DNA of 64,000 bases from Alopecurus myosuroides (Eukaryota > Streptophyta > Magnoliopsida > Poales > Poaceae): contig CM054057.1 in the NCBI GenBank assembly GCA_028641055.1, forward strand, positions 577,310,610 through 577,374,609. Reading direction: 5' to 3'. The notes under the pieces are model-generated. The model was given only the letters and a program-made list of their open reading frames with translations. It did not search any database and was not told the DNA's origin. The stretch's first letter is position 1, and the number at the start of each line of letters is the position of its first letter. Positions 1 through 12,237 of this stretch are shown one piece after another. Made by a program: the position numbers and the translations under genes.

Positions 1-343
1 TTGTCACACCCAAGTTTTTGGAACCTTGTACTGTAGTTCAAGGAGACAAAAATTAGGGCCAAGATGTTTTTTTAACAACATTATTGTTTTAACCAACATG
101 TGTTTATGCTCTTAATCCTTCTTTCAATGCAAGCCTTGTTTTATTTTCGAACCAATACCAATTTTTTTTCTGAAAACACTTTTATATTTTTTCCCTGATG
201 TTACTTGAGTGAATTTTATTCCAAGACTTGGATCATTCTTGTTTGCATCTTAAAGCAAACTTTTCACATTGTTGGATCCAAGAACAAAAAATTTCAAACT
301 GATTTATGGAAGTTTTCGTTTAAGTTTTCTATAGAAACTATTC

Positions 344-1788
344 CTTGAAAACAATATTATGACTTAGGTTTTTCCTCCAAATTTTTATTAAGTCACTTTA
401 ATAATTATTAATTTTTTCCATTTTATAAAGAGCATTAAGTTACTATTAGTGTTCACTCATATTTTAAAAATATAAAAATATGAAAATGTATTGAAAAGAC
501 TTTCAAAAATATTATTGACTAGTAGAAGGTATCTATAATTTTATATGACCCAATTTCCATTTATTTACATTTTCTATTTTAAAATTTGTATTAAGTACTA
601 TTAGTGATTTAATTTTAATTACAAAATATAAAAATTGAATTGTGTTGGAAACATCAAAATAATGTTTCTGTTTGGTTGATAATTTAATTACAAAATTTTA
701 GAATTTTAAATCAGGTTGTTTGGATTTATAAAACAGAAATTATAAGAGAAATAAGAAAAACAAAAAAAAGGAGTGATGACGTCAACATGACGTCATCGTC
801 GTCTTCAACCTGTAACCGAAGGAAACCCGAAACGCATGTCTTAATTCCGCGTTGATTGCTCGCATTTGAAGCCACTGTTTGATGCGTCGTATCCTCCTCC
901 TTAAATCCCTCCTCTCCCTCTTCAATACCCCTCTCTTTCCCCTTCCGTTTTCCCCTCGAGTTGTCCACAATCGCTCACCGAAGCCGCATTTTTCCGCCGT
1001 CGTAGATCTCCGGTTCCGGTGAGGTAAGCGAGCTAGCGCCGCTCATTTTGGTCCCGTACGAATACACGTGTCCTTGCGCCCCTCCCTGACTATTTTTTCG
1101 AATTTTGGGCGCAGAGATTCCGCCACGCCGTGCATTCCCGTGCATCGCTGGAGCCCGAGCATTATCCGTTCGTGCCACGCCGCCATCCCGTGGAGCAAGA
1201 GCGAGAGCCACCGCCACCATCTGCATCGCCGTGTTGTGTTGTGCACTGTCGTCCCCTTCACCGTGCTTGGAGATCCACAGAACATCGCCGCCGTCGACGA
1301 TAGAGCCTCTGCCACCTCGGATCTTCATCGCGCCACCAATTGGAGCCACTTCGAGGACCACCGTGGCCACCATCGTCCTCTCCGTGCACCACCGCGCCTT
1401 TTGGTCATCTTCACGAGCCCAGGGAAGCACCAGAGAGCCGCCGGCGTCGAGTTCTACGTCGAGGAACGCCGGAGCACCACCATCCTCGCCATTTCCGGCG
1501 AACCCCGTGCCGCTCGGTGAGCTCCTTGATCCCTCACCGTACGATTTGATTGCTACGACCGTGATTAAATCACTTATGCGAAGGGGTATCAACCAATGAG
1601 ATTAAAACACGTGGCAGCCCAGTCAGCAGCACAGTCAGTCGCCGTGTCAGCCAGCCTAGCAAATAAGAGCGCGCCACGTAGCCAACCTTACCCACTCAGG
1701 TGTTTTCTGTTTTCGCCCGAATAGAAAATTTTGCAGTTTTGCAGAATAGTCCTTGTAACTTGCAACCATCAAAACTTTTTGACCCTAA
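344..1788 (+). repeat. 1445-bp duplicated block, copy 1 (inside LTR at 2-6823)
   Basis: The block matches 8607-10051 at a constant offset of 8263 bases, with about seven substitutions and no indels that I can see. Similarity starts abruptly at CTTGAAAAC and stops abruptly after GACCCTAA; sequence outside is unrelated. It contains an LTR promoter-like region (C/T-rich leader near 890-960, GC-rich leader to about 1510). The second LTR has only this promoter region, whereas the host LTR here has another at about 2235, so this copy looks like the foreign one. Confidence 0.9.
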
Positions 1789-1824
1789 ACCCTAAACCCT
1801 AAACCCTAAACCCTAAACCCTAAA
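1783..1824 (+). repeat. Interstitial telomeric repeat, (CCCTAAA) x 6
   Basis: Six perfect copies of the plant telomere unit CCCTAAA lie exactly at the right edge of the duplicated block. The last bases of the block (GACCCTAA) supply the first unit. The equivalent place in the other copy (10051) reads GACCCTAAGCCC with no repeat. Confidence 0.97.
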
Positions 1825-4800
1825 TTCCCAACTGTTAACTGAATTTTCTGAATTTGTGAACAGTGACAGATACGATTTTGGATAGATGTTTTGTTTGCAT
1901 TTTCTTGCAATTTTTGAAGTGATACTTTTCCTATGGTGTTGACCAAGTTGTGTACTCGACCTAGGACCATTTTTTGCATCTAGAAGCCTTGTGGAGAAAG
2001 ATTGCAAGTGTGGAAAAGAGAGGGGACAAGGTGATGTGGCAAGGTATGGGAACACATACCTTGACCCTTGTGGTCTTGCCCTTGCCTCTCCTCCACTCCA
2101 AGAGACAAGTTGGACACTCCCCCTTGCTAAGACTTGCCCCTTGGCACAATGACCACCTTGGACATGCCCTAGAGCACCCCCATGCCAACCTTTGACACCC
2201 ACCCGAGGGCATCATTGCCATTTCACTCACCCCCATGGCTATAAGCCATCCCACCCATGTCCCTTTCACCTCTAGCCTCACACACTCCCTCACTCACTCC
2301 CCAAGCAAGGAGGAGCCAAGCCTTGGCCCCTGTGAGCTCCACGAGCTCGAGCTCCACCGCCGGCCACCGAGCTCGGGTTCGAGGTAATGCACCTCACCCA
2401 CGCCATCCCATCCCTATCGGTCGCCTTGGTTTAAGTCCACGTGCACCCACGAACCTCCCTGACCCCGCCCCTTGCCTGGTTGCTCGCAGGACCACCGCCG
2501 CCATCCACCTCGCCGCCGCGGAAGCACCGCTCGGCGCCGCCATTTGCAACCGCCACCGGCCGCAAACCCAACACTCCTCGACGCCCGTACACTCCTGCAC
2601 ACCTCCCCGACCCCGCGCCGTCCTCACCGAGCCCCCGGCCACCCCCGTCGTTCCCGTCGCTCGGAGAGAGAGAGGAATAAGAGAGGACGTGGGCCGTTGA
2701 TCCGAGGATAAACGGCCCCCGTCAAACGCGTTTTTCCCGCGCGTGAGCACGGGCGCTGTGCGCTTGGGCCGCGCCTGGCGCCTTGCTGGGCCACGCCCGC
2801 AGACCAAGCCCACCCCCTATGTTTCTTTTTCGTTTTAAATTCGTGCAGATTATTGCTTGTTGCTTTGAGCTTGTGAAAAATACTTTTAGTGCAAAATAAA
2901 ATCAACCAAAATTCCCGGCACTAGTTATATGTTTTCTTAACCATATAAACTTGGTAGATCTAAGTTTTAACTTTTATTTTTGTCACAATAACTATTTTTT
3001 CATAGAGTGTCTGTAAAAATGTTTTTGGCATAACTTTTTGGATTTGTATCAGTTTTGGTCAAACCAAATTGTGTTGAGTAGCTAGTGAATAGATCTATCT
3101 ATATAACTTTGCCTCGCATCAACGTGAGTTACCAAATGGAAATGCCATCCATTTTGGTAAATGACCAGTAGGCTTTTCTAGGATTTCTAGAAGGAGTTTT
3201 AAAATGATTTTTGAGGTGAATCCAATTGGATGAGTTTGTTTTCTTGCATTACATCTACCTTATAAAGTGTGTGCATGTTTGTAAAGTCAAATAGAAATAA
3301 AAGTAGCAATTGTTATTTTCCCAGTTTTATTACTTGGATTATTGTGTGAACCAATCTTTGTAGGATTTTTTTACCTAAGTTGTGATGTGGTTGTTATGAG
3401 TCCTGTACCATTTTGGTACTGTTATTTTGGTGTTATTATCTCTGTTAGCTTTCACCTTATTTTATAGAAAAGCATGTGTAACATTTGTTGCTTGTTTTCA
3501 CTAGCATGAATAGCCTTGTATTGATTGCTTTGTTATATTAATTTTGTCAAGTGTGACCAGAGGCCTTGTTACCTCTTTTTCCTTGGTATTAGTGGGCTCA
3601 TAACCCACTGGTCCTATTGCATCTTGGTTAGGGATGAAAATTCCCTACCATACACTTGTGTGAAAATGGCATGTATTTTATATGTTTGTCTAGTATTTTC
3701 CACCAAGGAAAATGGTTGTTTGGTTTACTTGTTTGATTGAAGTGTTTAGTATTTCTTTGTGAATACTAGTATGTTTAGTTGTGGTTCATTTGTTAACATA
3801 ATATTCCCTAGGGAGTATCATGTTAAGAAGTGTTCACTATTGTTGTGTTAAACTGATTGTGGTTTGCAAATATAATGTTTTTCCTAGTGGTTGATAAATT
3901 ATGTGTGGATTGATTTCACTGAGTGATTGGATTTTGGAAGTGTTTAGTTAAGCTTGTGTTGAGTGCATAGCTACTGGTTCTATAGCTTTTACTTTTATTG
4001 CTTGCTATTCAATTGATTAGAAAAGCATGTATTACTAAAATAGTTTGATGCTTGCTTAGTAGATGTTTTCATAGAATTATTTTAGTGTATTGCTTACTAG
4101 AATGTGTAAGGTGTTTGTGCTGTTAGTGAGTATTTATATTCATGATTTGCTTGTTTAAGATTATGCATCCTTGTATTGATGTTTGCTTCTCTAGTGATGA
4201 ACTAGTGTCACCACTAGATAGTTTGAGTTGCTCTAGTATTGTTGTCTTTTATTTTATAAGTGTATGATTTTATCCTATCATGTTTAGGATATTATTACTT
4301 CTGTTATTATGCCATGACATCTTGAGTTTCTTGTTGCTATGGTTGTAGAATACAATTATTTCTTATAGCATGCTTTTGTAAAATTCTCATACTAGTATGC
4401 TATTAATGGACTCATGTGGTTATGTATGTTCTAGCCTTATTATCTTTTGTAATGCTTGCGTGTTAGGATGTATATTATGACTTTTTACCATTGGTTGAGC
4501 TACTGATTTGTTTAGTTATTTTCATGATTGATGGATTCCATAACTTTGGGTAGACATTAGCATGGTCTATAACTAGCTTATTCATCTATGGTGTGTTTTC
4601 TTGTGTTTGGAGATTATCTGAGTGATTGCCTTATCGTGAGTATTATAATTATGCTATTGTTGTTCTAGTGTTGTTTTTGTGCTTAGTAGTATCTTGTTAG
4701 CTATGCATTAGTTTAATCATGAACTTGCTGGTGATGATTGCTTGTGTGTTGTTAATACCCACTGCCATGGGTATTTCTTTGTTTGATTGTTATTATTGTA

Positions 4801-6828
4801 GTAGTATCACCTTTTGGGCCCAAAAGCTATTTTTTAGCTTCTTGAATATCTTATATGAGAGTGGTACACCCACTCCATATATTTTATGTAAGATGTGGGA
4901 TATGGTTTCTCAACCATATATTTGTTTGACGACAGTTTTGTACCATGAGAGTTTGTGAGATAGTTTTCTCGATAACGTTTGGGTGATTGCGCTAGTATAA
5001 GTTTGCTTGCCATATGTGTTGTTTTGTTTAGTTGTTTGGCCTTTAGTTCTGAGTGTGTGTTTTTATTCTTTACGACGTTAGAAAACGAAGGAGGAGAAGA
5101 AGTAGTTGTGGAGTTGTGCGTCAAGTTCAAGCTACTTCAAGGCCACGGACATTAAGATTTTTATGGCAAGCCATCCTGATGCTTGCTGTTATTACACTTA
5201 TCATTATCTATCATGCATGTTTTTCCTCTGAAAAGTTCTACAAAACTTTGATTACCAAAAACTATTTTTGAGTGATTATTACTACTATTAATATTATATA
5301 TCATTATTATGCCAGTAGTTGATACTTGGTGTTACCAAGCCCATAGCCACCATATGGTATTTATTACCACCAAAAGTATAAGTCCCTAACGGACCTCCTA
5401 AAATTATGTTTTTGCAAAACAAAGTCTTTTATGGAAAACCCGGAGGAAAGGCTGAACCTTATCCACCGGAGGATTGTTGAAGTGGTCATTTTTGGGAAAA
5501 ATATGTTTAAAAAAAATGACACATAACCTAGTCTTCGCCGGACAACCTTTACCGTACTACCACCCTACCCCAACAAGGGCACGGGGCTTAACTTGAATTT
5601 TGTTCTTGTTAGCGTGTGTTCTATCTCAATTTGCTATAAGGGTCGTCGTGCCCTCGAACCAATTGTCGCTGGGTGGTAAATACGGGACATACACAGTGAG
5701 GGATCAAGTTCTCCTCCGGTTGCGACAGTTGAGTCTCCTGCCGTGGCGTGGTGGGACCTGGTGCCGGGGAGATCACACTCAACTGAAGAGATAGACATAT
5801 TCTAGATTGATAATAGTGGATAGTTAGTATCAGTTATCTGATGTTTACATACTGTTGCTACAATCCATGGTTGTTCACGGCGGATGTACTGGATCTGGTG
5901 GATTGTGTACACCTCTGCAGAGTCAAACTATTCGGAATAGCCACGTCCTCGGATATGGACAGTTGAATGGCCATGTAGCTAGCATTTTGTCAATGTTTTC
6001 AAAAAGGAGTTTTCAAAAAAGGTGTTGGACTTATGAACTACTGAAAGGAGGAAACCTTGTACTGTGGAGGTACCGTTGATGAAAAGCCAGAAGTTGTTTT
6101 TTTTTTACAAGGAGTTTTGCAAAGAAAATCTTTCTGTTCTAAACGAAAACTGGGAGGTGATTCCAAGAAGTTTTGCAAAGAGAAAACTTTCTTTTAACAA
6201 AGTTTTACAAAACCTCTTGTACATGTGTTATCTACAAGAGAAAGAAAACTATATTATTTTCTTTTGAAGTATCTTCTTCAACAAAGATACAGAGATTTTC
6301 AAAATAAACTATGATATGTCTTTCATATATCATTGATAGTGAACCCTATGTATAGCCTACCTACTACACCATATAATATTCTTGCATCTTGGTAAGTTAC
6401 ATGATGGGTGTCTTGCTGAGTACATTCAAATGTACTCATATTGGTTTCGTCCCTGGTATTTACTTGCCAGACATCGAGAAGGAATCTCAGAAGGAGATCT
6501 ACGAAGAGGAGTACGAAGGTGGTAGCCTTGCGAACTAGGATCGTGTCCTGGTCAGCAGCCTGTAGGTTAAGGCGTGACTTGGGCTCTACTACGTTTTGTG
6601 TGTTTAGTCTTCCGCTGTGTGTGTTGTGTGTTTGCCCTACGTGGCAGTTCTGTTAGACTTGGTCATGTGACCATGTCTCTTTTGTAAGTGTTTTGTGCAA
6701 TCATGTAATGGATATTGTATCTGTGTACCAACTTGATATGTTGTTCACGACTAGTGTGATCTGGGATCATGAATGTATGCATATCGTAGGTGTCCTTGAA
6801 CAGTGGTTCTGAGAGATCTTACACCTAT

Positions 6829-8173
6829 CAGTGAAACATTTAGGACCGAAATATAAATCGTCCCTTTCCGCCTTATCGTCGTGTGCAGAATACCTTCCAG
6901 ATGAATGAACAAAGGGGATATGCTCCGCTCTGGTCCATTGTTGCTTGAATACGCTTTTCTGGGATCATCGTAATTTCTTCCGGCATCCCGTCCTTTGCAA
7001 TGAGGTGGAAATCTACTTCTCGCATGTTCCTTATTTCTAGGAGGGGTTCAGGACCTCTCACGCCTGTGAGGGTGATCATATATTCTGACCTTATATGTCG
7101 GGTATCTCGGAGGTGGCATTGCTTTTCCGTCATTTCGGTTTTTCTCTTCCCGGTCCTTATTGGTGCGGGGTTTTGTATTATTTTCCACCTTTCAGCAGAA
7201 GAGATCGTGTTTTGGATGCTTCATCCTTGTTATCTTGGATTTTCTTGTCCTTCTTTGGATATCCCTTCTTTTCCTTCGAATCACCTGAATCTACGGGTTC
7301 TCTTGGTTCAGGTGCTCCAGCGGCGCACGTGGCAGTTTTGCACAAGGCTGAATTGTCATGTAACTTGACTGAACATGCTTGACCCCGTTGTTGTTGTTGT
7401 AATGCTTTCCCTAAGAAAGCATGCACTCCCTGCAACTTTTCTTCATTGGAGTACAAGTCATTGTTAAGGATGGCGAATGCGGCCCTCAGTGTTTTCGGCT
7501 GCAGTCTTGTAGATGCGTTCGCCCCTAGCATTGGTGTTGTTGACCTGACTTTGCCAGGACGGGTTTGCAAACCGCTGTCTTGGTAGAAGTTCTTCCGGCT
7601 ATGAAATTCGGGTAATCTTGTGGGTTTTATTCGAGACATATTTCGGCGCTCGAATTCCTCAATTTCGTCCTGCTTTGCCTTTACAGCTGCCTGGGCTTTG
7701 AGGAGGTTTTCCTGAGTCTGGAATAACAGTTGCTGTTGCTGCATGATGGCTTGCCTTCTGGCTTCCAGCACTTCCGGTGGTTCACCTCGTGCAACCGGGG
7801 TTTGGATCAGATCAATCTCCTCCCGTTCCGACATTTGTGGAACAGGGATTTCGGTCTTTTTCTTCTCCGCCGATTTTACGCCCCTGTTGCCTCCAACTTG
7901 CAGGTTTTGGTTGGCAACATCTTCCATTTTCTCCATCTTTTTCTTCTTGGCGGATGGAGGTTTTTTGTGTGGTTCATCTTCCATCAATTCCTTGACGTCA
8001 GGATAAGTCGGACTTACTTCGTCGTCCTCCTCTTCTCCTTCTTCCTCATCATCTGGCGGAGGTGTCCTAGGGTCTGCTTCTTCCTCTTCGGCATCCTAAT
8101 TTCCATTTGGTTTTCCCATGAGTACTTCATAAAAGCTTCCATCCATGGATTTCACCTTTCTTTCGAAGGCGTC
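6829..8173 (-). pseudogene. Distal part of a gag-like ORF of the minus-strand host retrotransposon
   Basis: The minus-strand frame from 8173 to about 7178 encodes an acidic stretch (runs of E and D near 8010-8090), a lysine-rich stretch, a Q-rich coiled-coil-like segment (MQQQQLLFQTQENLLKAQ) and a lysine/glycine-rich end. It lacks an initiator here because its upstream half was displaced to 17701-18334 by insertion of the LTR at 8174. Joined across the GCGTC duplication the frame reads EDAFERKVK without a break. One in-frame TAG (8098-8096, probably from CAG) interrupts it. Below 7178 another minus-strand frame (7133-6873) may continue the coding region after frame loss. There is no zinc knuckle, reverse transcriptase or integrase in view. 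The gag assignment rests on position after the primer-binding site, not on a recognised domain. Confidence 0.6.
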
Positions 8174-8606
8174 TGTAACATCCCTGATTTTTGGAAAACT
8201 CAAAAATCACAAAAATTTGAAACTTTTTTTTCCTGATAAAGGAAGTCACCAAAAACCAAATAAAAGGAAGAAATAAAAGAAAACAACATGTAATTGGAAT
8301 AAAGAATCCAAATTACCTCTATTCCATAAACCCTAAAACCCTCTCAAAATGATTTTTCATTAGATAAAGAAAACCATTTTATCTTTAGGAAACTTTATTA
8401 CATAAAATGTTTTCAATTCAAATATTACTTTGAAAATAGTTTATGGCAACAAAAATCAAAGATTTATAACCCTTAATAAAGTTCTAAGCCTCAAAAATAT
8501 TTGATGAGATTAAAATATTTTAATAGCTTTTAGTTGTTATTCCAAGTTTTAAACATAACGTGGTATTCCTAAAATGTTTTGCTTTGAAAATAACATAAAA
8601 ATAGGA

Positions 8607-10051
8607 CTTGAAAACAATATTATGACTTAGGTTTTTCCTCCAAATTTTTATTAAGTCACTTTAATAATTATTAATTTTTCCCATTTTATAAAGAGCATTA
8701 AGTTACTATTAGTGTTCACTCATATTTTAAAAATATAAAAATATGAAAATGTATTGAAAAGACTTTCAAAAATATTATTGACTAGTAGAAGGTATCTATA
8801 ATTTTATATGACCCAATTTCCATTTATTTACATTTTCTATTTTAAAATTTGTATTAAGTACTATTAGTGATTTAATTTTAATTACAAAATATAAAAATTG
8901 AATTGTGTTGGAAACATCAAAATAATGTTTCTATTTGGTTGATAATTTAATTACAAAATTTTAGAATTTTAAATCAGGTTGTTTGGATTTATAAAACAGA
9001 AATTATAAGAGAAATAAGAAAAACAAAAAAAAGGAGTGATGACGTCAACATGACGTCATCGTCGTCTTCAACCTGTAACCGAAGGAAACCCGAAACGCAT
9101 GTCTTAATTCCGCGTTGATTGCTCGCATTTGAAGCCACTGTTTGATGCGTCGTATCCTCCTCCTTAAATCCCTCCTCTCCCTCTTCAATACCCCTCTCTT
9201 TCCCCTTCCGTTTTCCCCTCGAGTTGTCCACAATCGCTCACCGAAGCCGCATTTTTCCGCCGTCGTAGATCTCCGGTTCCGGTGAGGTAAGCGAGCTAGC
9301 GCCGCTCATTTTGGTCCCGTACGAATACACGTGTCCTTGCGCCCCTCCCTGACTATTTTTTCGAATTTTGGGCGCAGAGATTCCGCCACGCCGTGCACTC
9401 CCGTGCATCGCTGGAGCCCGAGCATTATCCGTTCGTGCCACGCCGCCATCCCGTGGAGCAAGAGCGAGAGCCACCGCCACCATCTGCATCGCCGTGTTGT
9501 GTTGTGCACTATCGTCCCCTTCACCGTGCTTGGAGATCCACAGAACATCGCTGCCGTCGACGATAGAGCCTCTGCCGCCTCGGATCTTCATCGCGCCACC
9601 AATTGGAGCCACTTCGAGGACCACCGTGGCCACCATCGTCCTCTCCGTGCACCACCGCGCCTTTTGGTCATCTTCACGAGCCCAGGGAAGCACCAGAGAG
9701 CCACCGGCGTCGAGTTCTACGTCGAGGAACGCCGGAGCACCACCATCCTCGCCATTTCCGGCGAACCCCGTGCCGCTCGGTGAGCTCCTTGATCCCTCAC
9801 CGTACGATTTGATTGCTACGACCGTGATTAAATCACTTATGCGAAGGGGTATCAACCAATGAGATTAAAACACGTGGCAGCCCAGTCAGCAGCACAGTCA
9901 GTCGCCGTGTCAGCCAGCCTAGCAAATAAGAGCGCGCCACGTAGCCAACCTTACCCACTCAGGTGTTTTCTGTTTTCGCCCGAATAGAAAATTTTGCAGT
10001 TTTGCAGAATAGTCCTTGTAACTTGCAACCATCAAAACTTTTTGACCCTAA
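8607..10051 (+). repeat. 1445-bp duplicated block, copy 2 (native context)
   Basis: Partner of 344-1788. In this LTR the block is the only promoter-like region and runs smoothly into the following AT-rich sequence (GCCCAAATTTAAC), so this looks like the original setting. Confidence 0.88.
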
Positions 10052-12237
10052 GCCCAAATTTAACAAACTTGGACTTTTTGAAATAAGCACAACATGTAGA
10101 ATCTTTTAGACTGTTCAAATTCAAATTTGACAAACTTAAATTGGTTCAAATTTAATATGCTTGTTTGATGAATTTTGGCATAATTCAAATTCTAAAAATC
10201 CAAAAATTGCAAATAAAATATATTTGTAAACCTTAGAATGTGTACTTTCATATCCTCTGCCCCAAAATAATATTTGAACAAATTAAAATTGAATTTAGAA
10301 TTAATTGATTTATTTGAGTAATTTTGACATATATTTAATTCTATAAATAATTTCAATAGTTCCTTTTGCAAAATTTCTCCATTTGATAACCTTGAACTAG
10401 AAACAACCTTGCCCAACCATTTTGAACACCCTACCATGGCCATGTGCTTTTAACCAAAAACCCAACATAGTGATACATCCATTTTCACCATGTCTTAGAA
10501 ATTGTTTCCATCATTTATACTTTGATGTTATGACTATTTGGAGCCAAGCCAAGTCCTTAGAATGTGTCAATCACATATAGTACCAAGAAGGGAACCTTAG
10601 TTTTCTATCTACTTCTCCACTCCCCCATTCTTGCTTCAAGAATTCACCAAGTCAGCAAAATGGAGATCAAGACTTAAGCACAAGAAGGAAACTTCATTTT
10701 CAACTTGATGGCAACATGAAGAGCTACAAGGAAGATCAATGAAGAAATTTTGAAGAAAATATTTTTACTTCACAACTAGAAGCGACTCAAAGAAGTACAA
10801 TTGTATGAAGAAAATCAAGGAGAAGACATCTTCCTCTCTCTTTCTATCCTTTCTATTTTCTTTCTTTTCAAATTGACTTAGTGGTAGTTGTGCCCATCCC
10901 ACCTTAGACCAACTAGTGAGAATGCCATGAAGAATTTATCAATACCAAGAGAAGAATCCATCCAAGGAAAAGACTACAATAGAAGCATGAAGATGATCTT
11001 CAAGAAGACAAGCATGTGAAGACTTGGAGAAATCCATACAAGTTGAAGATTTAGAAAGTTATTTTTGTCCAACCATTGACCCAAATGGAAAATCCCAAGA
11101 CTTTAACTTCTTATCTCCATTGTTATGAAGTTAGTTGAACTTAGACCTACCCTAAACCAAAATGGAAGCACTAACTTTGATTACTCAAATGTTTTGTTGA
11201 AAACAAGTAAGTGTTACACTTTGATATGTGTTACCTTAGTTGAGATAGTGAGATCACCTTGGTGAACTCTTGGAACTTCCTCGACAAGTATGGAACCAAG
11301 AAAGAATCAATCTTTCAAACTCAAACCTTGAACTTTCCCTAGCCAACTTGGTTAAACCCCTTTTTCCATGATTGTTGCTTTGTATGCTTCTTCACTTGCA
11401 TGTTTGTTTGATAGTATGTTTGTTTATTTTTTTATTGTGTTTTCAATGAATAGATTGTACGGAGAGCAACGATCTTTTGTGAAGAGAGTGTGAATTCTTC
11501 ACCAACTTCAACAAGGCAAGTAACACATCATTCAACTACCCATTATTTTCTATGCATTAGTTGATTTTGAGTAGTATGCATGATAGGAAATTTTACAAAG
11601 TTATATTATGCTATACTATGCCCTAGTAGTGTGTAGCCATCCTTATACCTTGTTATTTTGAAGCTTTGGAACTGAGTTGATGCTTAGCCTTGCTAAAGAA
11701 ATTATTTTACTTGATGTTGTGGAAAAATTCTAAGTAACAACTTCAATGAACCACCTGGGTGGATTGGTAATGTGGGGTTGTTGATAGTTGAGTGTCTCCC
11801 CGAGGGGAGTTCACTTTCAGGAATGCCACCCAGGAACAAAGTGATTATGATGTTCCCCAAGTTTAGATTGCTTCCAGTGCAGTCTTTAGTCATATGGGCT
11901 CTGTCTTGATTAACTAAGTTGTGAGGGTTCAGCCTGGGCTTGACAAGCAGATGTAGCATAATTATAGGTGGAACGAGTCTTGCCATTAGGTTGGATTCTT
12001 GCTTCTGAAATATCTCGTCTTGATTCTTCTCGTTTCCTTAATGCACTCAGGGTGTAGAGGATGTTTGGGTTGAGTTGAGTCTCAAGGTGAAAGTGCACAA
12101 GCTCTGCAGAGTCAATAAACTAAGATCTTAGCCGTGTCCCCAGTTATGGACAACTATGAGCAGCTAGACAAGGATGGACGGAAAAATCACATCACCACTT
12201 TTAATAAGTAAATTTTGACCAAGTGAACAGTAGTTGT

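Larger units (their letters stand above)
2..6823 (+). mobile_element. Long LTR (solo LTR or 3' LTR) of a Gypsy-type retrotransposon, chimeric
   Basis: It begins TGTCACACCC and ends GATCTTACA, a TG...CA pair. The five bases after it are CCTAT; position 1 is T, which agrees with the last base of a matching target duplication, but the rest lies outside the window. It interrupts a minus-strand gag-like frame that resumes at 6829. It has a TATA-like box near 2233-2241 followed by a C-rich leader and a possible splice donor near 2380. Near 5909-5935 it carries CTCTGCAGAG within a stretch also found in the second LTR (12090-12115), typical of long grass Gypsy LTRs. The ORFs inside are not protein-like. 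At 6.8 kb it is unusually long because it includes the foreign 344-1788 block. A full element lying to the left of the window cannot be excluded. Confidence 0.75.

Noticed and set aside
975..1592. Long ORFs on both strands in the duplicated block (also 9238-9855)
   Set aside because: They overlap on both strands in GC-rich LTR leader sequence, lack domains and change composition with frame; judged to be chance frames.
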